Source of the DNA: an uncultured Collinsella sp. | GTDB lineage: Bacteria > Actinomycetota > Coriobacteriia > Coriobacteriales > Coriobacteriaceae | Length of the DNA: 7,096 bases | Direction of reading: 5' to 3' | Assembly (NCBI GenBank): GCA_902478995.1 | Contig: CABSNF010000091.1 | Span: forward strand, 1 to 7,096 | In this document: positions 1 to 6,392 of the stretch, piece after piece | Layout: each line of letters opens with the position of its first letter | Numbering within the stretch: the stretch's first letter is position 1 | Notes under the pieces: model-generated | Told to the model about the DNA's origin: nothing | The model's input: the letters and a program-made list of their open reading frames with translations, nothing else | The model's database searches: none | Program-made: the position numbers and the translations under genes

Positions 1-27
1 AACAGGAGGCCACTTAATGTGGCCTCC
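1..27 (-). terminator. Probable rho-independent terminator of the operon (cut by window edge)
   Basis: A perfect 9-bp inverted repeat (5-13 pairs with 19-27) encloses a 5-nt loop (14-18). The stem is GC-rich. It lies about 80 nt past the stop codon of the tsaB-rimI-tsaD gene, so it is placed to end this minus-strand operon. Read on the minus strand, the stem is followed by TGTT and then the window ends, so the expected T-run is only partly visible. On the plus strand the stem is followed by GTCGTGAG, which is not T-rich, so the minus-strand reading is favoured. Confidence 0.7.
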
Positions 28-108
28 GTCGTGAGCAGGACTGTAGAGCAGGAAAGTTCATATGCGGCCGCTGGCGCCCGGGCAGCGTCGGGGACCGCAC
101 CCATACGA

Positions 109-2493
109 CTACAGCGTCATGTTTGGATCGGCGTCGACGTCGAACGGCGAGATTTCACCTCGGTCGAATTTACGGCGGGCGACCTCCGCGATCATGGCTG
201 CGTTATCGGTGCAGGCAGACAAGGGCGGCACCGTCACGCGGATCCCCTGACGACCGAGCTTCTTGATCATCATCTCGCGCAGATGCGGATTAGCCGAGAC
301 ACCGCCGCCGATGCAATACTCCTTGCATCCGGTGGCATGCAGCGCGTTCTTGGCCTTCTTGTACTGCACGTCAAAGACAGCTGCCTCAAACGAAGCCGCC
401 AGATCGGGCAGGTGAATCGTGCGCCCGGCCTTGGTCTCCTGCTCGATGTAGAGCGTCACGGCCGTTTTAAGACCCGAAAGCGAGAAACGATAGTCTCCTC
501 TGCTGTTAAGCGCACGGGGGAAATCGATCGCCTTGGGGTTGCCCGTCTCGGCCAGCTTGGAGATGATGGGGCCACCGGGATAGCCCAGGCCCAGCGCCTT
601 GGCCACCTTGTCGAAGGCCTCGCCCACGGCGTCGTCGAGCGTCTCACCGAGCACCTCGTAGTCGCCCCACGCCTTCACATGCACGAGCATGGTGTGCCCA
701 CCCGAGACAAGCGTGAAGATAAACGGCGGCTTGAGGTCGGGTTGCGCCAGCAGGTTGGCAAACAGGTGCCCCTCCAGATGGTTGACGCATACGAGCGGCT
801 TACCGGCAGCGTAGGCAAAGCCTTTGGTAAAGGCAACGCCCACCACGAGGGCGCCCACTAGGCCCGGACCCTGTGTCACGCCCACGGCGGCAAGCTCGCT
901 GGGGGCAATGGCTCCACCCTCAAGGCCAAGCGATGCCGCGGCATCCTCGAGCGCCGCATCCACGACGCTCACAATCACCTCAACGTGTTTGCGCGAGGCG
1001 ATCTCGGGCACCACGCCGCCAAAGCGGGCATGAAAATCAATCTGTGTTGACACCTGGTTGGCCAGCATATTGCCATCCGCATCGATAATCGCCACGGCCG
1101 TCTCGTCGCAGGAACTCTCGATAGCGAGCACTAGGCGGCGGCGCTCAATTTCGGCACGCTCCCCCTCGGAGCGCCCAGGCGCAGGCAGCGGCCATACGCG
1201 CTGCTCTGCCGCCGTCGGCTCGGGCGAAGCGTTGTCGACCGGGAGCACCAAGGGCAGCGGCGCCGTCATGACGATGGCATCTTTGCCAACACCGTAGTAA
1301 CCGCGGCGACGGCCAGCCTCGGTAAAGCCCAGAGCGTTATAAAGCGCGATCGCTCCCTCGTTACCGTCCTCGACCTCGAGCGAAGCCGTGGTGCAGCCGA
1401 GCATCTGGGCATCATAGCTCACGTGCGACAGCAGCTTGCGGGCAATGCCCTCACGGCGATGTGCCGGGTCGACGGCGACATCCAGAATCTGCACATCACC
1501 GTCCACGACCATACCGCCGGCAAGGCCCAGCAGCTTGCCGTCGTCGTGTGCCACCCACCAACTACGCGGCGCAGCGACGTCCTCGCCCAGTTCGGACAGG
1601 AACATGCCCGGCGTCCACGCCTCGTGTCCGGCACCTTCAAAGCAGGCAGCCTCCAGCGCGCTCGCGCCCTCGGCATCCGCCGCGCCCATGGGACGGAACT
1701 GCAGATGACGACCGGCGAGCTCATCGGCAACACCCGTAATTTCGCTCTGCGCACTCTCGGCAAGACCAAGACGCTTGCGCTCGTTTTCCTCGGCATCCGA
1801 AAGGCGCGTGTAAATCGGCAAGACGCGGGCCGGATCGCCGTCACCCGCAGCGTGCGCGAGCAGCAAGCCCTCGCCCGAAGGCCACCACAGGTCGCGCTCC
1901 ACGCAGCGGGCGGTCTCGTCCTCACCCAGCAGCTTGCCATAGCGCACGAGACCGTCACCGGTCAGCTGAACCTGGTCCCAGTCCGCTGCTTGGCGCCACT
2001 CATCGAGCGCAACGGCGGCCTTGACCACGTGTTCGCGCTCAAATTGACGCTCGGGACCCTCATCGACCAGCATATACAGCGCCGGATATACCTCACCGCG
2101 CATAGCATCGGCCAAGATACCAAGCTTGCCGCGCACGCCAGCCTTCCACGCCGTCCAAGCGCAAGCGTCGAGCGTCGACACGCCCAGCAGCGGAACATTG
2201 GCACCGCGCGCGAGGCCCTTGGCAGTGGAGATGCCGATGCGCACACCCGTAAACGACCCCGGGCCGCGACCGACCACGTAGCAACCAACATCGCTGCGAT
2301 CCAGACCGGCCTGAGCCAGCACGCCATCAACGGTATTCACGAGCTCAACGTTGGCGTGACGGCGACACATGTGGTCGCCACTCACGAGCTTCGTCTCGCC
2401 CGTCCGCCCATCAATCCAGCTTGCCGCGCAGGCAAGCATGTCGGTCGAGGTATCGAGCGCCACCACCAGCGCGTTGTCGTTATGCAAGCTCAT
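109..2493 (-). CDS. tsaB-rimI-tsaD: TsaB-RimI-TsaD triple fusion: t6A37 tRNA modification and ribosomal-protein N-acetyltransferase
   Basis: One 794-residue protein carries three activities usually encoded by separate genes. Residues 1-245 are TsaB, the partner subunit of TsaD, with the ASKHA-type start VALDTSTD (11-18) and GRGPGSFTGVRIG (75-87). Residues about 264-412 are a GNAT acetyltransferase of the RimI type: LDVAVDPAHRREGIARKLL (337-355) is the acetyl-CoA loop, and Glu373, Asn378 and Tyr385 fit the family. A Pro-, Glu- and Arg-rich linker (413-453) follows. Residues 454-794 are TsaD, which transfers threonylcarbamoyl to A37 of ANN-decoding tRNAs: ESSCDETA (459-466), metal ligands His572 and His576 in HLEGH, LVSGGHT (595-601), GGGVSAN (729-735) and Asp763. 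All three domains look full length with their motifs intact. I chose the ATG at 2493; a TTG at 2511 would add six residues but has no visible ribosome binding site. The gene overlaps the end of tsaE by 14 nt, which suggests coupled translation of the whole t6A set except TsaC. Domain assignments are firm; the fusion junctions are approximate. Confidence 0.95.
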   Translation of the reverse strand: MSLHNDNALVVALDTSTDMLACAASWIDGRTGETKLVSGDHMCRRHANVELVNTVDGVLAQAGLDRSDVGCYVVGRGPGSFTGVRIGISTAKGLARGANVPLLGVSTLDACAWTAWKAGVRGKLGILADAMRGEVYPALYMLVDEGPERQFEREHVVKAAVALDEWRQAADWDQVQLTGDGLVRYGKLLGEDETARCVERDLWWPSGEGLLLAHAAGDGDPARVLPIYTRLSDAEENERKRLGLAESAQSEITGVADELAGRHLQFRPMGAADAEGASALEAACFEGAGHEAWTPGMFLSELGEDVAAPRSWWVAHDDGKLLGLAGGMVVDGDVQILDVAVDPAHRREGIARKLLSHVSYDAQMLGCTTASLEVEDGNEGAIALYNALGFTEAGRRRGYYGVGKDAIVMTAPLPLVLPVDNASPEPTAAEQRVWPLPAPGRSEGERAEIERRRLVLAIESSCDETAVAIIDADGNMLANQVSTQIDFHARFGGVVPEIASRKHVEVIVSVVDAALEDAAASLGLEGGAIAPSELAAVGVTQGPGLVGALVVGVAFTKGFAYAAGKPLVCVNHLEGHLFANLLAQPDLKPPFIFTLVSGGHTMLVHVKAWGDYEVLGETLDDAVGEAFDKVAKALGLGYPGGPIISKLAETGNPKAIDFPRALNSRGDYRFSLSGLKTAVTLYIEQETKAGRTIHLPDLAASFEAAVFDVQYKKAKNALHATGCKEYCIGGGVSANPHLREMMIKKLGRQGIRVTVPPLSACTDNAAMIAEVARRKFDRGEISPFDVDADPNMTL

Positions 2494-2986
2494 CTTGTAC
2501 AGCCTTATCAATCAAATGGGAAAGCTCCATTGCGCGGTCACCGTGCGCCTCGAGCGTTATCGTTCGCACATCACTGTCGCCCTCATCACGCTTGAGCGTC
2601 ACCGAAAGATACTCATCCGTCAGCTCGTCCTGGAATTGTTCGCCCCATTCCAGCAGGCAAGCACCCTCATAGCCCAGCACATCGAAAATGCCCGTATCCT
2701 CGAGCTCGTAGGCATGCTCCAAGCGGTATAGATCAAAGTGAAACAGCGGAATACGGCCTTGATCGTGAACGGCCATGAGCGCAAACGTAGGGCTCGTAAC
2801 CATATGCCCATCGCCCAGCCCGCGCGAGACGCCCTTGGTAAAGTGAGTTTTGCCCACTCCCAGGCCACCGGTCAGGATGAGCACATCGCCGTCCTCAAGG
2901 CACGGTGCAATTAGCTCGCCAAAGTACTCCGTATCGGCAGCGCAAGTCGTTTTGTAAGTACCTACCCCCAGGCGCTCCAGGGACAT
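2480..2986 (-). CDS. tsaE: TsaE, ATPase of the t6A37 tRNA threonylcarbamoyladenosine complex
   Basis: The 168-residue product is a P-loop ATPase that binds the TsaB-TsaD heterodimer and drives turnover in t6A synthesis in the cytoplasm. It matches the family in length and motif order: Walker A GGLGVGKTHFTKG (40-52), the switch-like SPTFAL (65-70), FHFDLYRL (82-89) and the closing CLLEW (110-114) that precedes the small C-terminal strands. Compared with E. coli TsaE as I recall it (GDLGAGKTT), the Asp of the P-loop is Gly41 and the residue after KT is His48, while Lys46 and Thr47 are kept. A strong AAGGAG (2997-2992) sits 5 nt before the ATG, right after the stop codon of the glycosylase gene. 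The 3' end overlaps the tsaB-rimI-tsaD gene, whose product is its expected partner. Confidence 0.95.
   Translation of the reverse strand: MSLERLGVGTYKTTCAADTEYFGELIAPCLEDGDVLILTGGLGVGKTHFTKGVSRGLGDGHMVTSPTFALMAVHDQGRIPLFHFDLYRLEHAYELEDTGIFDVLGYEGACLLEWGEQFQDELTDEYLSVTLKRDEGDSDVRTITLEAHGDRAMELSHLIDKAVQDELA
2503..2507 (-). promoter_or_regulatory. Candidate ribosome binding site deciding the start of the fusion gene
   Basis: TAAGG on the minus strand lies inside the 3' end of tsaE, 9 nt before the ATG at 2493. It is a modest Shine-Dalgarno match at an acceptable distance. The alternative TTG start at 2511 has no purine-rich stretch at the right distance, and its codon runs into this site. This favours the ATG, although coupling to termination of tsaE could also drive initiation. 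Confidence 0.45.
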
Positions 2987-2998
2987 ATATGCTCCTTA

Positions 2999-3619
2999 TT
3001 ATTCCGAGGCGTCCTCTGGTGCGGGATGTCGCTCCAGATAATCGCCCAGCATCTTAAAGTCTTCCTCCAGCAGCTCCTGCCACGCCGGATTGCGCAGCGC
3101 TGCTGCCGGATGGAAAGTGGGCATTACTACAAAATGCCCCATCTGGTGGAACCTGCCGCGCAGCTTAGTAATGCCAATCTCGGTCTTAAGCACAAAGTGC
3201 GTCGCAGGGTTGCCGAGCGTCACGATAATATCGGGCCAGATGCTTCGAATCTGCTCACGCAAAAACGGCGAGCAAGCCAGCACTTCCTCGGGACGCGGAT
3301 TGCGGTTTCCCGGCGGGCGGCACTTAAGCACATTGGCAATGTAGACGTCTTCGCGTTTGAGCCCCGCCAGCGACAAAATGCCGTTGAGGTCCTCGCCTGC
3401 CGCCCCCACAAAGGGCTCGCCCTGCAAATCCTCATTGCGGCCCGGCGCCTCGCCAATAAACATCACACGAGCGCGGGGGTTTCCCACGCCAAACACGATA
3501 TTGTGACGCGACTGGTAGAGCTGGCAGAGGTGACAATCGCCCAGAACGGCCTCAATTTCCTCGAGTGCGACCTCACGTGGTGCCTGATGGGTATGGCCAG
3601 GGATGTGCATGACGCCCAT
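2999..3619 (-). CDS. Family 4 (UDGa-type) iron-sulfur uracil-DNA glycosylase
   Basis: The 206-residue enzyme should excise uracil from DNA as the first step of base excision repair. Four cysteines fit the [4Fe-4S] ligand pattern of family 4 glycosylases: Cys29 and Cys32 (CHLC), Cys100 and Cys116. The catalytic-pocket motif GEAPG (56-60) is followed by DLQGEPFVGAAG (64-75), and the second active-site motif HPAA is at 170-173. NVLKCRPPGNRNP (96-108) is also typical. The GEAPG and HPAA pair separates it from family 1 Ung and from family 5 (UDGb) enzymes. The ATG at 3619 has AGGAG (3629-3625) 5 nt upstream, overlapping the stop of alr; an in-frame ATG at Met4 is less well placed. Its position between alr and tsaE is not an obvious functional link and may simply reflect shared housekeeping expression. 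The C-terminal tail (about 196-206) is acidic and Pro-containing, outside the catalytic fold. Confidence 0.93.
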   Translation of the reverse strand: MGVMHIPGHTHQAPREVALEEIEAVLGDCHLCQLYQSRHNIVFGVGNPRARVMFIGEAPGRNEDLQGEPFVGAAGEDLNGILSLAGLKREDVYIANVLKCRPPGNRNPRPEEVLACSPFLREQIRSIWPDIIVTLGNPATHFVLKTEIGITKLRGRFHQMGHFVVMPTFHPAAALRNPAWQELLEEDFKMLGDYLERHPAPEDASE

Positions 3620-3627
3620 GGCGACTC

Positions 3628-4773
3628 CTACACGTAGACCTTGTCGAGGCGCATGCCAAAGCCGCAGGCGACCTCGTAGTTAATCGTTCCGCGCAGTCGG
3701 GCCATCTCGTCCATAGTGATCTCGGCATCGCCATCGCGGCCGACAATAATCATCTCGTCACCATACTCGGCCTCGGGAATCTCGTGTGCCGGGTTGGACT
3801 GAATGGCGACCATAAACTGGTCCATGCAGATATTGCCAACCTGATGCACGCGCTCGCCGCGATACAGCACATCCATACGATTGGAAAGCGTACGCGATAG
3901 GCCGTCGGCATAACCGATCGGCAGCGTGCAGATCTGAACGCGCGTGCGCGGTACGCGGTAGGTAAAACCGTAGCCCACGCCCTCACCCATCGCAGGGTGT
4001 GCCACGCGCGTCACGCGCGCATGGACGCTCATAACGGGATCAAGCTGCATCACGCGGCCACTCAGCTCGCACGGCTGCATGCCATACAAGCCAACGCCGG
4101 CGCGAATCATATCAAAATGCATCGAGGGGTCGAGCATCGAGGACGGCGTGTTGGCGCAGTGCACGATACCGCACTCAAAACCCGCATCCTTAATGGCTTG
4201 AACGGCCTCGGTAAAGCGCTGACACTGCAGCTTGTAGTCCCAGCCCGAAGGTTCATCGGCCGTGGCGAAGTGCGTAAATACGCCGTCGCACTGAATACCG
4301 CGATGGAAATTAATACCGCGGACAAAGTCGAGCACCTGTGTGTAGTGTACGCCGATACGATTCATACCTGTCTCGATGGCGAGATGATACTTGCCCACCT
4401 TGCCCGCCGCGACCGCACATTCGCCATACGCAAGAGCAAAGTCAGACGTATAGACCGAGGGCATGATATCAAACTCGAGCAACGTCGGAATGGCCTCGAT
4501 AGGCGGCTCGCTTAGGATGAGGATGGGTCTCGTAATCCCGCCCTGTCGGAGCTCAACGCCCTCGTTAACCGTCGCCACGGCAAACATGTCGGCACCGGCC
4601 GAATACATGATCTTGGCGCACTCAACAGCTCCATGACCATAAGCATCGGCCTTGACCACGCAGCACAGGCGCTGACGTGGATTCAACAAGTTCTTATAGG
4701 CCCTCGTGTTGCGACGGAGCGCCCCGCGGTCGATCTCGACCCAGGACCAGCGCGTCAAATCGGCTTTATTCAT
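3628..4773 (-). CDS. alr: Alanine racemase (PLP-dependent)
   Basis: The 381-residue enzyme interconverts L- and D-alanine, giving D-Ala for peptidoglycan. The N-terminal barrel carries the PLP lysine in VVKADAYGHG (39-48, Lys41). Further family signatures are IETGMNRIG (133-141, Arg139), FTHFATADE (166-174), VHCANT (204-209), Arg224 in IRAGVGLYG (contacts the PLP ring nitrogen in homologues), the second catalytic base Tyr268 in GVGYGFTY, IGYADG (286-291), NICMDQFM (314-321) and INYEVAC (364-370). Length is normal for the family. The residue that is a carbamylated Lys in the Geobacillus enzyme aligns with Ala132 here, which is unusual but does not argue against the assignment. The start ATG lies 2 nt after the nnr stop and has only a weak upstream GGA, so translation is probably coupled to nnr. 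A role as a broader-specificity amino-acid racemase cannot be excluded from sequence alone. Confidence 0.95.
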   Translation of the reverse strand: MNKADLTRWSWVEIDRGALRRNTRAYKNLLNPRQRLCCVVKADAYGHGAVECAKIMYSAGADMFAVATVNEGVELRQGGITRPILILSEPPIEAIPTLLEFDIMPSVYTSDFALAYGECAVAAGKVGKYHLAIETGMNRIGVHYTQVLDFVRGINFHRGIQCDGVFTHFATADEPSGWDYKLQCQRFTEAVQAIKDAGFECGIVHCANTPSSMLDPSMHFDMIRAGVGLYGMQPCELSGRVMQLDPVMSVHARVTRVAHPAMGEGVGYGFTYRVPRTRVQICTLPIGYADGLSRTLSNRMDVLYRGERVHQVGNICMDQFMVAIQSNPAHEIPEAEYGDEMIIVGRDGDAEITMDEMARLRGTINYEVACGFGMRLDKVYV

Positions 4774-4775
4774 GA

Positions 4776-6392
4776 TTAGTCATCCGACCCTTCGTCCATG
4801 ATTCCCAGATCTTCGAGCGCATCCTTTGCTGCCAGCTCCATGGCAGGACCAATCAAGTCGATAAGATCGGTCGCGATGACGCTCTTCTCACCATACTCCG
4901 TCGCCGCGGCAAAACCGGCGTAGCTGTGAAGTGCGACGGCATACGAATACAGCAACTCCCAACGATCCATCTCGTCGCGCATGGTGGCAAGCGTGCCAGC
5001 CAAAATACCCGCGAGAACATCGCCCGAACCGGCAGTTGCCAGAGAAGCCGGACCCGAGAGCGGCAGCAGCACACGCTCAACGCCACAGATAGCCGTCGTC
5101 GGCCCCTTGGCAATGACCACCAGATTGTCGGAGCCTGCAGCCCAGACAACCTTCTGCGCGGCCGCAATCGCGGTGCCAAGGTCGTTCACCTCGTCACCGG
5201 CAACCAGACGCGAAAGCTCACGATAGTGCGGCGTCATAACCAACGGCTGCTCGCGACGATACATCTCGGGATTACTATCAATACCGTCAATGGCAATCTT
5301 AGCAAGGCAGTTGAGTGCATCGGCGTCCAAAATAAGCGGCACATCAAGCTCGAGCAAGCCCGAAACCACCTGCATAGCGCCGGCAGATGTCGTCATACCG
5401 GGACCGCACAGTACGCAGCTGTACTTCTTTGCAATCTCGCACACCGTCATGCGCGCAGCGGCGCCAAAGGAGCCGCGGGAATCAGACGGAATAGCAAAGA
5501 CGGGAATCGAAGGAAGTGCCATGCGAATAAGATTAGCGCAGGCGTCAGGAGCCGCGACTGCCACGTAACCAGCACCCGCGCGAGCTGCAGACTTGGCCGC
5601 CATAATGGCAGCACCAGGATATTGTGCAGATCCCGCGACAATAAGCACAGAGCCACGGGAATACTTATCGATATTCGTAGGTAGTGGAGCAAAGTAATCA
5701 ACTAAGTCACCGGGCTCGACAATCTCGGCGGCGTGGTCGACATCATCGATGACCTCGTCAAGACGGTCGTAAAGATTGCCGCAGATCAAATCGCCAGCAT
5801 ACTCAGGGCCATCAGCGCTATACAAACCAATCTTGGGCGCAATCATCGTCACCGTATGCTCGGCACGAATGCAGTCGTCATCAACAACGCCCGTCTCGGC
5901 ATTCAGGCCCGAGGGGACATCAATGGATACGACACAATCGGCGCATTCATTGACCGTAGGAATCCAGATGGAGAACGGCGCACGCAGATTCCCGTGGAAA
6001 CCGGTACCAAATATGGCATCGACAACAACATCCGCCTTATCGATCAAAACCTCGAGTTCGTCACGCGAGGGGCCGACGCAAACGTGCACATCGCGGCCGG
6101 CAGTACGACGAGCAACATGACGTGCCAGAGCAGCAGGAATCTCATCCGGCTCAACCGGAGAAACGATATCGACGTCCACACCCTTATGGCTCAGAATATC
6201 GGCGGCAACCCAACCGTCGCCGCCATTATTACCAAAACCGACCAGAAAGAGAACCCGATCGGGATTGAGCTTCAAGACCTCGTTGGCGGCAAACTCACCC
6301 GCTAGCTCCATAAGCTCGGCCTTCGAAGTCCCTTCGCGTTCGATGATATCCTCGAGACGAACGACTTCTTCGGTACTCAAAACCGGTTTCAT
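4776..6392 (-). CDS. nnr: Bifunctional NAD(P)HX epimerase / ADP- or ATP-dependent NAD(P)HX dehydratase
   Basis: The 538-residue protein repairs hydrated NADH and NADPH: the N-terminal YjeF_N domain epimerises the R and S hydrates and the C-terminal ribokinase-like domain dehydrates the S form using a nucleotide. In the N-terminal part (1 to about 225) are MELAG (28-32), GNNGGDG (54-60), DAIFGTG (125-131) and SIDVPSGLN (156-164). The C-terminal part (about 232-538) has KYSRGSVLIVAGS (243-255), DADALN (356-361), TPH (387-389), AKG (428-430) and GSGDVLAG (455-462) with catalytic Asp458. Full length for the two-domain form. The loop TPHYREL replaces the more usual TPHPGE, and SGPASLATAGSGD departs from the common GNxGxATGGSGD. 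The ATG directly abuts the acpS stop, and AGGAG (6402-6398) inside acpS lies 5 nt upstream. The last residues are acidic. Assignment of both domains is firm; nucleotide preference is not visible. Confidence 0.95.
   Translation of the reverse strand: MKPVLSTEEVVRLEDIIEREGTSKAELMELAGEFAANEVLKLNPDRVLFLVGFGNNGGDGWVAADILSHKGVDVDIVSPVEPDEIPAALARHVARRTAGRDVHVCVGPSRDELEVLIDKADVVVDAIFGTGFHGNLRAPFSIWIPTVNECADCVVSIDVPSGLNAETGVVDDDCIRAEHTVTMIAPKIGLYSADGPEYAGDLICGNLYDRLDEVIDDVDHAAEIVEPGDLVDYFAPLPTNIDKYSRGSVLIVAGSAQYPGAAIMAAKSAARAGAGYVAVAAPDACANLIRMALPSIPVFAIPSDSRGSFGAAARMTVCEIAKKYSCVLCGPGMTTSAGAMQVVSGLLELDVPLILDADALNCLAKIAIDGIDSNPEMYRREQPLVMTPHYRELSRLVAGDEVNDLGTAIAAAQKVVWAAGSDNLVVIAKGPTTAICGVERVLLPLSGPASLATAGSGDVLAGILAGTLATMRDEMDRWELLYSYAVALHSYAGFAAATEYGEKSVIATDLIDLIGPAMELAAKDALEDLGIMDEGSDD

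Noticed and set aside
33..53. Direct repeat GAGCAGGA at 33-40 and 46-53
   Set aside because: Only two 8-bp copies in a short spacer; this is likely by chance and has no supporting context.
19..861. A 280-codon open frame on the plus strand that starts inside the terminator hairpin
   Set aside because: It is antisense to the TsaD domain, begins in the terminator stem, and has no motif; the opposite frame has clear TsaD motifs.
1423..2595. A 390-codon open frame on the plus strand
   Set aside because: It runs antisense to the TsaB and RimI domains and the end of tsaE, shows no recognisable motif, and has the low-complexity composition expected of a shadow frame in GC-rich coding DNA.
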